Shown here in pieces: positions 1-6,253 of a stretch of DNA of 8,994 nucleotides. The translations under genes were made by a program, and so were the position numbers. How positions within the stretch are numbered: the stretch's first letter is position 1; the number at the start of each line of letters is the position of its first letter. Under the pieces are notes generated by a model that ran no database searches, was not told the origin of the DNA, and worked only from the letters and a program-made list of their open reading frames with translations. Source of the DNA: JBDKTK01 sp039680225 (GTDB taxonomy: Bacteria > Desulfobacterota > Syntrophia > Syntrophales > UBA4778); NCBI GenBank assembly GCA_039680225.1, contig JBDKTK010000203.1, positions 1-8,994 on the forward strand, given 5' to 3'.

Positions 1-1228
1 CATTGAGGGGGTGGCGCCCGAGTTCATCCGGGCGGGGATTGAAGCAGGGACAATCGTCCTCACCCGCAACAAGATGCATGCAAACGCGCGGCCCCTCGCA
101 ATCGGCAAGGGCCTGCGCACAAAAATAAATGCGAATATCGGCACCTCCAGGGACAGGGTGGACCTGGCGCTGGAGCTTGAAAAAATCAAAGTGTCTGTGG
201 CATGCGGGGCCGATACTATAATGGACCTCTCAACGGGCGGGAACATCGGGGAGATTCGCAGGGCCGTCATGGACAACTCCCCCGGTCCGGTGGGCACCGT
301 GCCGATCTACCAGGCCGCCGTGGAAATAATCGAAAGCCGGCGCGCCATCCTGGAGATGACCGGCGACGATATTTTCCGGGCCATCGAGGAAAACGGAAAG
401 GACGGGGTCGATTTCATCACCGTCCATTGCGGGGTTACGAGGGAGAGCGTGGCGAGGATCAACAGGCAGGGGCGCGTCCTGGGCATAGTCAGCAGGGGCG
501 GTTCGATGCTGGCGCACTGGATGGAAGCCAACGGGCGGGAAAACCCGCTCTATGAGGATTACGACAGGCTCCTGGAAATCGCGCGGCGCTACGACATGGT
601 GCTCAGCCTGGGAGACGGCCTGCGCCCGGGGTGTCTCGCGGACGCGACGGACCGGGGCCAGGTCCAGGAATTGATTATCCTCGGGGAACTCACCAGCCTC
701 GCGCGTGACAAGGGGGTCCAGGTCATGATCGAGGGGCCGGGCCACGTGCCGCTCAACGAAATAACATCAAATATCCTGCTGCAAAAGAGTCTCTGCAAGG
801 GCGCCCCCTTTTATGTCCTGGGGCCGCTCCCGACGGATATCGCTCCCGGCTACGACCATATTACGTCGGCTGTCGGCGGGGCCATAGCCGGCGCGGCAGG
901 CGCAGATTTCCTGTGCTATGTCACTCCCGCGGAGCACCTGAGGCTGCCTTCTCTCGACGACGTGCGCCAGGGCGTCGTCGCGTCGCGGATCGCGGCGCAT
1001 ATCGCGGATATCGCCAAGGGGCTGCCCGGCAGCATGGAGAAGGACTTGTCCATGGCCAGGTTCCGGAAGGAATTCGACTGGGAGGGGCAGATCCGGACGG
1101 CCATCGACCCCGAAACAGCGGAAAAGTACCTGGAAAAAAGCGAGTCGGCAAAAAAGGAAGGATGCACGATGTGCGGGGAATTCTGCGCCATCAAGCTGGG
1201 CAGAAAAGAGAAGGAAAGGCAGGATTAA
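1..1228 (+). CDS. thiC: Phosphomethylpyrimidine synthase ThiC (5' end outside window)
   Basis: ThiC is a radical-SAM enzyme that rearranges aminoimidazole ribotide into the hydroxymethylpyrimidine phosphate of thiamine. The frame is already open at base 2 (reading I-E-G-V-A-P-E-F-I-R), and EGVxPEFIR is a conserved internal ThiC motif, so the GTG at 11 is not the real start. I estimate a few tens of residues are missing upstream. Visible family motifs are TKINANIGTS, SRGGSMLAHWM, EGPGHVPL and TDIAPGYDHIT. The cysteine motif CTMCGEFC lies at 1163-1186 and should bind the 4Fe-4S cluster. Its spacing is CxxCxxxC, whereas the long bacterial and plant enzymes have CxxCxxxxC. The protein belongs to the shorter, anaerobe-type group. 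The close paralogue BzaF (5-hydroxybenzimidazole synthase for cobamide lower ligands) is the main alternative; no thiamine or cobalamin neighbours are visible to decide. Any TPP riboswitch would lie outside the window. Confidence 0.93.
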   Translation, partial: IEGVAPEFIRAGIEAGTIVLTRNKMHANARPLAIGKGLRTKINANIGTSRDRVDLALELEKIKVSVACGADTIMDLSTGGNIGEIRRAVMDNSPGPVGTVPIYQAAVEIIESRRAILEMTGDDIFRAIEENGKDGVDFITVHCGVTRESVARINRQGRVLGIVSRGGSMLAHWMEANGRENPLYEDYDRLLEIARRYDMVLSLGDGLRPGCLADATDRGQVQELIILGELTSLARDKGVQVMIEGPGHVPLNEITSNILLQKSLCKGAPFYVLGPLPTDIAPGYDHITSAVGGAIAGAAGADFLCYVTPAEHLRLPSLDDVRQGVVASRIAAHIADIAKGLPGSMEKDLSMARFRKEFDWEGQIRTAIDPETAEKYLEKSESAKKEGCTMCGEFCAIKLGRKEKERQD

Positions 1229-1234
1229 GCATTG

Positions 1235-1435
1235 ATGAGTTCAAACATGATGTACTTTTTGTTTGCGGGCATTCTGATAGTTTGTCTTATATTCCTGACC
1301 CCGCCGTGGACAGTAACCAACCTGGTGATCGGCGTGACTCCCCTTATTTTTCTGCTGTTCATTTTAGTCGCTGTCATGCGTGAAAAAAGGAAGCAGAAAA
1401 AAAGCAAGACGGAAGAAAAGGACAATCAGGCGTAG
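1235..1435 (+). CDS. Small two-helix membrane protein of unknown function
   Basis: This gene encodes 66 residues from the ATG at 1235, which lies 6 bases after the thiC stop, so the two are probably co-transcribed and translationally coupled. A purine-rich AGGAAAGGCAGG at 1212-1223, inside the end of thiC, can serve as ribosome binding site. A TTG at 1232 and ATGs at 1247 and 1250 are alternative starts. The protein has two hydrophobic helices, roughly residues 6-22 (YFLFAGILIVCLIFL) and 26-48. They are followed by a very basic, lysine-rich tail (EKRKQKKSKTEEK) expected to stay in the cytoplasm by the positive-inside rule. I do not recognise a family. The sensible hydrophobic/charged layout and tight spacing argue that it is real. 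A role with ThiC, for example in thiamine-precursor transport, would be speculation. Confidence 0.6.
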   Translation: MSSNMMYFLFAGILIVCLIFLTPPWTVTNLVIGVTPLIFLLFILVAVMREKRKQKKSKTEEKDNQA

Positions 1436-1482
1436 ATATCCCTTCACCTTAAAAAGTTCAACCTGAGCGGCCTTTCCCGGGA

Positions 1483-1656
1483 TCACAGCCTTGGGCGGCG
1501 CGTGTAATTAAGTACAAGGGAACCTATCAGGAGAACGATAAAAACAAAAAAGAGGAATCTCGCGATATCCGCCGCAACCCCCACCACCAGCGAGCCGAAG
1601 CCAAGCACAGCCGCCAGGATTGCAACAATGAAAAATATCAGGGCCCAGCGAAGCAT
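1483..1656 (-). CDS. DUF1328 / YtjA-family small membrane protein
   Basis: Reading the minus strand from the ATG at 1656-1654 gives a complete 57-residue frame ending in TGA at 1485-1483. It begins MLRWALIFFIVAILAAVLGF and ends with RRPRL. The order LRWALIFFIVAxLAAxLGFG, a second hydrophobic helix (about residues 34-49) and a short basic tail matches the DUF1328 family, which includes E. coli YtjA, a 53-residue inner-membrane protein. Both helices should span the inner membrane. The start is supported by AAGGAGG on the minus strand at 1670-1664, seven bases before the ATG. Members of the family are often reported near stress-related genes, but no function is established. The gene stands alone, divergent from the secreted-protein gene at 1824 and facing the end of the thiC operon. 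Confidence 0.88.
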   Translation of the reverse strand: MLRWALIFFIVAILAAVLGFGSLVVGVAADIARFLFFVFIVLLIGSLVLNYTRRPRL

Positions 1657-1663
1657 AACTTTA

Positions 1664-1670
1664 CCTCCTT
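1664..1670 (-). promoter_or_regulatory. Strong Shine-Dalgarno site of the DUF1328 gene
   Basis: The minus strand reads AAGGAGG seven bases ahead of the ATG at 1656. It is close to the ideal anti-16S complement and is the main evidence that this 57-codon frame is a translated gene. Confidence 0.8.
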
Positions 1671-1700
1671 ACCCTATTCAGTCTATTTCTCAACAGTTCA

Positions 1701-1730
1701 ATTATCCATTGTCCTGTGCCTGATTTTGAA
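1701..1730 (-). promoter_or_regulatory. Possible sigma70-type promoter of the DUF1328 gene
   Basis: On the minus strand, TTCAAA (1730-1725) and GATAAT (1706-1701) are separated by 18 bases. The -10 box matches consensus at five of six positions and the -35 box at four. Transcription would begin near 1694 and give a leader of about 40 bases that includes the Shine-Dalgarno site. This rests on consensus matching alone. Confidence 0.35.
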
Positions 1731-1823
1731 CCGGCGGATATCTCATTTTGGCTTTGTTCTTGACCGCACCGAATATTAGGTGATAGGGGAGTGACAGGAA
1801 ACTCCGTTAATAATTACTGCATT

Positions 1824-2249
1824 ATGAAGATTAACCAGCATATCACGTTCGCCGCAGTCCTGGTTTTGGTCATCCTTATTTCCCGGCCTGCCTGTGCCCA
1901 GGAACCCGCGCTGCAATTCAAGGTCAGGGCCGATCTGGCGCCCGAATACCGCATGTTCATACCTGGCCACATACGTCTTGAGGATATAGACGATTTTATC
2001 GTGTCTTCCAATGAGCAGGAGAACCAGGGCAGGAAGAACAATCAGAAGAGATCGAACTGGAGCGTGAATGTCTCAAGGCTGGTGGTCGGAGGTCAAAAGG
2101 TGGACCCCTTCGAGGACGATAGATTCAGCAAGTGGAACATGCTGAAAACGCTCCCCGGGGATTTTGCGAGCGCACAGACATATCAGGACAGATTGGAAAT
2201 AGTAGGCAAGATTTTTGAACCGAAGGTGACCCTCGATATAGAGTTCTAA
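1824..2249 (+). CDS. Secreted/periplasmic protein of unknown function
   Basis: The frame is open from a GTG at 1791, but I choose the ATG at 1824 because it begins a classic signal peptide: MKINQH, a hydrophobic core (FAAVLVLVILIS), then RPACA before Q. Signal peptidase I cleavage after ACA would leave about 116 mature residues. The cysteine at residue 24 is not in a lipobox (R-P-A-C), so a lipoprotein is unlikely. The mature part starts with a moderately hydrophobic stretch (ALQFKVRADLAPEYRMFIPG). It then has a polar, basic segment rich in N, Q, K and R (about residues 65-80) and ends in alternating residues (KVTLDIEF) that suggest beta structure. I do not recognise the family. No good Shine-Dalgarno precedes either start, so the exact start is uncertain. 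The gene stands alone, divergent from the DUF1328 gene and convergent with the UPF0182 gene. Confidence 0.7.
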   Translation: MKINQHITFAAVLVLVILISRPACAQEPALQFKVRADLAPEYRMFIPGHIRLEDIDDFIVSSNEQENQGRKNNQKRSNWSVNVSRLVVGGQKVDPFEDDRFSKWNMLKTLPGDFASAQTYQDRLEIVGKIFEPKVTLDIEF

Positions 2250-2282
2250 GCCGCTGTTGAAATTCTCTTGAGCAATTCAAAA

Positions 2283-2304
2283 GGGCGGCCGGCCGGCCGC
2301 CCCT
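2283..2304. repeat. GC palindromic repeat, copy 1; probable terminator of the minus-strand gene
   Basis: Bases 2283-2302 form a perfect 20-bp palindrome (GGGCGG CCGGCCGG CCGCCC). It lies between the convergent ends of the secreted-protein gene (stop at 2249) and the UPF0182 gene (stop at 2335). On the minus strand the stem is followed by TTTTG, so it resembles an intrinsic terminator for the UPF0182 transcript, though the U run is short. On the plus strand no T run follows. Bases 2284-2304 match 6174-6194 at 20 of 21 positions, so this is also one copy of a dispersed element. Confidence 0.65.
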
Positions 2305-2334
2305 GCAAATTCGAGATAATAGTTCGCAGCTTAT

Positions 2335-5070
2335 CTATTTCTTCTCAACCGATTGCAGGATTTCGGCCATCCTGTTCATCTCGTCGCCGTAAGCCCCCCA
2401 GTTCCCCTGTTTCAGGTATTCCTGCGCCTTGCGGTAATGCGAAAGGGCCTCAATGGCCAGGTCTCTATCGGACTTGCGAACAGCGGCGCTGACTTGTTCT
2501 TTCCCCTTGCGGACCGCCTTTTCGCGCACGAACTGCCCGCCGAATATCTTCTGCAGCGACTGTTCGAGCGTCTCCTCCATGGCAATGGAATTGCCGTAAG
2601 CGACAAGCACCCTTTTGAGTTCGGGCAACCGGCCTTTTTCAGCCGCAAGATACAGCGAACCCACGTAAAGAATCGACTTCTCTATGGGAATGGCAAGCAT
2701 GCTGCCGCGGATGACCTGGGAGCCGCGCTGGCTCCAGAGGCTGAGCTGCTTGGAAATTTCCGTGTCCTGGTCTATCCTGGCGTCTATCTGGCGGGGGCCG
2801 TACACGAGCCGCTGCTTCGGGAAAACATAAACTATGAGCTTGCCGTAATTCGCGGCGTCGCAGCGGGCCGCCATCCAGGCGGACATGTTGTCACGCTGGC
2901 TGGGCGTGAAGGGGAGCAGCAGAATGTACTCCTCCTGCTTCTGACCGGGCAGGCGCATGATGGTGTAGTAAGGTTCCATCTCCTGTTCCTGCCCCTGCCC
3001 ACCCTGCTGTCCTCCGGGGATGGACCACAGGTCTTCCTTGTTATAAAACACCTGGGGGTCCTGCATGTGATAGGCCCTGTACATGTGGGCCTGCACGGCA
3101 AACAGGCCGTGCGGGTAACGGATATGTGCGAGCAGGTCGGCCGGCATTTCCTCAAGTTTCAAAAAAGCGCCGGGGAAGATCCTATTGTAAGTCTGGATTA
3201 TGGGATCAGCCGGATCGCTTATGTAGAGTTTCACCGTGCCATCGTAAGCATCAACCGTGGCTTTGACGGAATTGCGGATGTAATTGCCCAGTCTCCCTGT
3301 CGGTTCGGAATAGGGGTATTTGTCGGTGACCGTGTATCCGTCAATGATCCATACGAGCCTGCCGGCTTCCGTGATGACCAGATACGGATCATAATCGGCC
3401 CTGAGGAAAGGCGCGATTAACAACAACCTGTCCCTGATCTGCCTGTTGAACATGACCCGGCTCTCCGGACCGATCTCGTTCGAGAACAGGATGGTAAACG
3501 AACCGAAACGGGCCGCAAAGAGCAGCTTCTTCCAGAAGGAAAGCGTCACTCCGCCCGAACCTTCATACGAAGCATATACGTTCTTGTCGCCGACCGGGTA
3601 ATCGAATTCCGGGCGTTTTGTTCCAACGAATACATATTCGTTGGACTTTTCGCCAAAGTATATTTGCGGCCGGGTTATGTTCACGCTAACGGAACTTAAC
3701 GGAGGTATGTCCTTGATGAAGAACTCGGGAAGGCCCTCCTGGGTTATCCTGTTAACGGGGCTCAGCACCGCACCGTAGCCGTGAGTATACGTAAGGTGTT
3801 CGTTTACCCAGGACCGGGAAGGCAGGGCCTCATAAGACATTTCCCGCGGGGAGAGCATCGTCTGCCGGTATTCGCCGTCGACAACATACCTGTCATTGTC
3901 CACGTCCCCGAACTTATAGTAAGTCCTGATTTCCTGGAGCTGGCTGTAGGTGGAGAGCAGCGGGCCGTGGTTCCACAGCCTGATGTTCTTGATAGTCGCT
4001 TCGTTGCGGCGCAGGTCCTCCCTGGTAAGGCTTTCTTCGGCGGCATATTCCCGTTCTTCTACTGAATCAATGCCGTATGCCGCCCTGGTAAACCGGATAT
4101 TGTAGTCGAGATATGGTTTTTCCAGGACAACTTCGTTGGGTATGACCTTGAACTTCTGGACAAGGGAGGGATAGACGCCCCTGCCCACGGCCGTGAGCAG
4201 GACAATGGCCAGGATCAGGGCAGCCGGGATCCGCCAGTCTTTTCGGAAGATGTAAACAACCAGGGCTGCAGCGGCCAGGACGTAAGCCCCGATAAGCGCC
4301 TGCAGGACCCAGACCTGGGTGGTCGCGTCCGTGTATCCCGGCCCGTAGACCACCCCTCTTTTGATGAAGAGGAGTTGATATAATTCCAGCCACGCACCGA
4401 AAGCCCCGACGAGGAAAAGACCGGCCGCTAATGCGGTCATATGGACACGGGCAGCCGGGGACGACTTCCAGGTGCGCGGGGGCACGAAATGAAACGAGCG
4501 GCGCAGGAAATAAAACACACCGGTTGCCAGGAGCGTTATAATCCCCGTACCCATCAGGAATCCCTGCACGAATTTCAGCAGCGGCAGGCTGAAGGCGTAG
4601 AAACCGATGTCATTGCCGAAAATAGGATCTTTAATCCCGAAGGGGAGCCCGTTTAAAAAAAGCAGCAGGTTCTCCCATTGGGACAGGCCTATCTGAGCCG
4701 CAAAAAAAGCAAGAATGAGAGATATGATCAGCAGCAATTTCTGTGCGGCGATCCGGTCCGAGATAACCGGCGGGACCTGGAATTGTTCGTCCCTGTCGAT
4801 AACAATCAGCTTTGACGACAGGCGGACAGCCAGAAAAAGATTTAAATAGAAAATTACGAAGAAAAGGATCCCGAACAGGGCTGAGGCGGAAAACTCGGCC
4901 ATAATTGTCGTTTTGAATACGTTCTCATATCCGACCTCGATGAACCAGAACCAGTCCGTCAGCAAATAAACAACCCGCCAGGCGACCATCAGCAGCAAGC
5001 CGATCAGCAGGATAAAAAAGAAAGTCCTGGTATTTCCCGGCCTTGTTCTGGGTACCGCTGAAATTGGCAT
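2335..5070 (-). CDS. UPF0182 (COG1615) family large membrane protein
   Basis: This gene encodes 911 residues, the usual size for UPF0182 proteins, which are widespread but have no established function. The N-terminal third has about seven hydrophobic segments (roughly 16-38, 60-84, 110-128, 160-189, 211-235, 253-274 and 281-297). A long, mostly soluble part follows, probably outside the cytoplasmic membrane. Family features I recognise are NEHLTYTHGYG (423-433), ITRPQIYFGE (465-474), and a C-terminal LSLWSQRGSQVIRGSM / ILYVGSLYLAA block (776-810). A Q/G-rich linker lies at about 685-697 and a helical TPR-like tail at about 865-908. The ATG at 5070 is preceded by TGAGGTA at 5083-5077 and by a good promoter. 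The end is followed by a GC palindrome. It lies downstream of the lytic transglycosylase on the same strand but has its own promoter. A role in the envelope is inference. Confidence 0.92.
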   Translation of the reverse strand: MPISAVPRTRPGNTRTFFFILLIGLLLMVAWRVVYLLTDWFWFIEVGYENVFKTTIMAEFSASALFGILFFVIFYLNLFLAVRLSSKLIVIDRDEQFQVPPVISDRIAAQKLLLIISLILAFFAAQIGLSQWENLLLFLNGLPFGIKDPIFGNDIGFYAFSLPLLKFVQGFLMGTGIITLLATGVFYFLRRSFHFVPPRTWKSSPAARVHMTALAAGLFLVGAFGAWLELYQLLFIKRGVVYGPGYTDATTQVWVLQALIGAYVLAAAALVVYIFRKDWRIPAALILAIVLLTAVGRGVYPSLVQKFKVIPNEVVLEKPYLDYNIRFTRAAYGIDSVEEREYAAEESLTREDLRRNEATIKNIRLWNHGPLLSTYSQLQEIRTYYKFGDVDNDRYVVDGEYRQTMLSPREMSYEALPSRSWVNEHLTYTHGYGAVLSPVNRITQEGLPEFFIKDIPPLSSVSVNITRPQIYFGEKSNEYVFVGTKRPEFDYPVGDKNVYASYEGSGGVTLSFWKKLLFAARFGSFTILFSNEIGPESRVMFNRQIRDRLLLIAPFLRADYDPYLVITEAGRLVWIIDGYTVTDKYPYSEPTGRLGNYIRNSVKATVDAYDGTVKLYISDPADPIIQTYNRIFPGAFLKLEEMPADLLAHIRYPHGLFAVQAHMYRAYHMQDPQVFYNKEDLWSIPGGQQGGQGQEQEMEPYYTIMRLPGQKQEEYILLLPFTPSQRDNMSAWMAARCDAANYGKLIVYVFPKQRLVYGPRQIDARIDQDTEISKQLSLWSQRGSQVIRGSMLAIPIEKSILYVGSLYLAAEKGRLPELKRVLVAYGNSIAMEETLEQSLQKIFGGQFVREKAVRKGKEQVSAAVRKSDRDLAIEALSHYRKAQEYLKQGNWGAYGDEMNRMAEILQSVEKK

Positions 5071-5107
5071 GCTCTTACCTCAGTTGTCGATGAGATTATT
5101 AATCAGG

Positions 5108-5137
5108 AATATAGGAGGAAAGGGTATCCTGCGTCAA
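5108..5137 (-). promoter_or_regulatory. Sigma70-type promoter of the UPF0182 gene
   Basis: The minus strand carries TTGACG (5137-5132) and TATATT (5113-5108) with an 18-base spacer, each matching consensus at five of six positions. The start would fall near 5101, giving a leader of about 30 bases that contains the TGAGGTA ribosome binding site at 5083-5077. This is the best-matching conventional promoter in the window. Confidence 0.65.
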
Positions 5138-5198
5138 GGAAAAGGGTAGGTTTTTCCAGTTTATAAACCAGGATTCCCAAACCGGTAATGACGAACGG

Positions 5199-5229
5199 GG
5201 GGCCGGAAAGGTTAACCTCAGCCAGCCCC
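5199..5229 (-). terminator. Stable hairpin after the lytic transglycosylase gene
   Basis: The minus strand can fold GGGGC-U-GG with CC-G-GCCCC around an inner AGG-UUAA-CCU hairpin, 12 bases beyond the stop codon at 5242. It is placed like a terminator between the transglycosylase gene and the UPF0182 promoter. No U run follows, so it may instead protect the mRNA end or act only with Rho. Confidence 0.3.
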
Positions 5230-5241
5230 GGCGAATTGAGA

Positions 5242-5943
5242 TCAGCCTGGATGCCCCTGGCCGGCCAGGTCCTTGAGCATTATTGATTTGTACCTGGAGA
5301 TGATCTTGTTCACGAACAGCCTTGTTTCAGAAAGGGGCGGCAGCTCTTTATATGTTGATGCCCGGTCCAATCCGCAATTGTATGCGGCCAGGGCGCGCTC
5401 CAGGTCGCCGTTGAGGCTCTCCAGCAGGTGGGCGAGATAGGCGGAGCCGGCATTGATGTTCTGCTCGATGTCAAACGGGTTGCTGACGCCGTACCTCTTG
5501 CAGATGCCGGGTGTGATCTGCATCAGCCCCTTGGCCCCCCTGGGGCTTACCGCATTGGGGTCGCCCCGGGATTCCACTTCTATAACGGCGTGAATAAGCC
5601 GGGGATCAATATTATGCCGGGAGCCGGCCGTATGGACCTGCCGGGAATAGTTGCGGGATTTTACATGCCCGGCAGGGCGAATCTTCCTGTCATTCCCGGA
5701 GCGTGTTTCGACCGGAACGGCTTTCTTTTCCATCTTCTGTTCGAGTATCTGCCCGGCGGGCGCGGGGGCGCCCGGGTATTGCGCGTATGCGGCCATTCCG
5801 GCCAGGACGAGGATTCCCGCCACGATGGTCCTTTTCCCCGTATCGTAGATGACAATTCCCGTTTTCTTCAGGTCAGGGTTCAGGCACGAGATCCTTATCT
5901 CGCCGAGGACCTGCGGATCGCGAAAATCGTGTCTCGGAAACAA
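5242..5943 (-). CDS. Membrane-anchored SLT-type lytic transglycosylase (TTG start)
   Basis: Lytic transglycosylases cleave peptidoglycan between MurNAc and GlcNAc, leaving 1,6-anhydro ends. The 233-residue protein has a Slt/MltC-type domain from about 105 to 220. It shows IDPRLIHAVIEVES (112-125) with catalytic Glu124, then DPNAVSPRGAKGLMQITP (128-145), AGSAYLAHLLES (165-176) and ALAAYNCG (184-191), the expected motif order for family 1 enzymes. The start is a TTG at 5943, chosen because AAGGAGGG sits five bases before it (5956-5949). This leaves 37 polar residues ahead of one hydrophobic segment (about 38-56, ending AAYAQ). It may be a long-leader signal peptide or an N-in anchor. A proline/alanine-rich linker follows. 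It precedes the UPF0182 gene on the same strand by 171 bases, but that gene has its own promoter. Confidence 0.9.
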   Translation of the reverse strand: MFPRHDFRDPQVLGEIRISCLNPDLKKTGIVIYDTGKRTIVAGILVLAGMAAYAQYPGAPAPAGQILEQKMEKKAVPVETRSGNDRKIRPAGHVKSRNYSRQVHTAGSRHNIDPRLIHAVIEVESRGDPNAVSPRGAKGLMQITPGICKRYGVSNPFDIEQNINAGSAYLAHLLESLNGDLERALAAYNCGLDRASTYKELPPLSETRLFVNKIISRYKSIMLKDLAGQGHPG

Positions 5944-5948
5944 TGCAG

Positions 5949-5956
5949 CCCTCCTT
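5949..5956 (-). promoter_or_regulatory. Shine-Dalgarno site selecting the TTG start of the transglycosylase
   Basis: The minus strand reads AAGGAGGG at 5956-5949, five bases before the TTG at 5943-5941. No ATG or GTG in the frame between there and the hydrophobic segment has a comparable site, so it decides the start. Confidence 0.7.
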
Positions 5957-6074
5957 GCGGGTCAAGGTCAAGGCCCGGTCTTCACCTGTCCTTTGGCACT
6001 TGCCTGAGGCACGGTTAAGTTTTTTAGAAATACGAGCGCGAAAATGGATAGAAAACGAGGGAAAATGTGATTAA

Positions 6075-6103
6075 AAAATAATGCGCCCCGGACCAATTTA
6101 CAA
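6075..6103 (-). promoter_or_regulatory. Possible promoter of the lytic transglycosylase gene
   Basis: The minus strand has TTGTAA (6103-6098) and TATTTT (6080-6075) with a 17-base spacer, in an AT-rich stretch. Transcription from about 6068 would give a leader of roughly 125 bases, long enough for regulation. Within it the tandem TTGACCTTGACC (about 5972-5961) is visible. I could not match the leader to a known riboswitch. The match to consensus is moderate. Confidence 0.3.
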
Positions 6104-6173
6104 TCGGTGAAGGACTTAAATGGATATTCGAAATAACTGAATTAGAGTCATCCCTAAGATGAGTGTTTTTAAA

Positions 6174-6194
6174 GGCGGCCGGCCGGTCGCCCCT
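6174..6194. repeat. GC palindromic repeat, copy 2
   Basis: This copy matches 2284-2304 at 20 of 21 bases (T for C at 6187). The change turns one G-C pair of the stem into a G-T pair on this strand, so the hairpin would survive in RNA. A nearby CGGCCGG at 6195-6201 adds further GC dyad sequence. It lies 25 bases before the cca -35 box and so cannot end a neighbouring coding transcript in the usual way. This favours a dispersed REP-like element over a simple terminator. Confidence 0.6.
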
Positions 6195-6218
6195 CGGCCG
6201 GCAACAGCTAAAAAAGTC

Positions 6219-6247
6219 TTGAGCTTGGGAATCATAACCTATACTTT
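6219..6247 (+). promoter_or_regulatory. Promoter of cca, likely leaderless
   Basis: TTGAGC (6219-6224), a 17-base spacer, then TACTTT (6242-6247) lie just ahead of the ATG at 6254. Only six bases separate the -10 box from the ATG, so the expected first transcribed base is the A of the start codon. The overlapping TATACT (6240-6245) is a better -10 but leaves a 15-base spacer. There is no Shine-Dalgarno sequence; the six bases before the start are pyrimidines. Confidence 0.5.
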
Positions 6248-6253
6248 TCTTTC

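Larger units (their letters stand above)
5944..6253. other. Divergent intergenic region (310 bases) without a gene
   Basis: This stretch separates the transglycosylase gene from cca. It holds the transglycosylase ribosome binding site and its possible leader (5944-6068), an AT-rich block (about 6018-6170), the second copy of the GC palindrome (6174-6194) and the cca promoter (6219-6247). I see no credible reading frame or RNA gene in it. Confidence 0.7.

Noticed and set aside
1791..1823. GTG at 1791 as start of the secreted-protein gene
   Set aside because: The purine run AGGGGA directly abuts it, leaving no normal spacing, and starting there would put 11 polar residues ahead of a complete signal peptide.
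2353..3420. A 355-codon open frame on the plus strand opposite the UPF0182 gene
   Set aside because: It lies wholly inside the recognised gene on the other strand, has no family resemblance and reflects the codon bias of the opposite strand.
5944..6010. A GEMM or ydaO-type cyclic-dinucleotide riboswitch ahead of the transglycosylase
   Set aside because: AGGCAA-like fragments are present, but the conserved core sequences of these riboswitches could not be aligned.
5428..6018. A 196-codon plus-strand frame across the transglycosylase gene
   Set aside because: It is antisense to a clear SLT domain with an intact catalytic motif and has no recognisable content.
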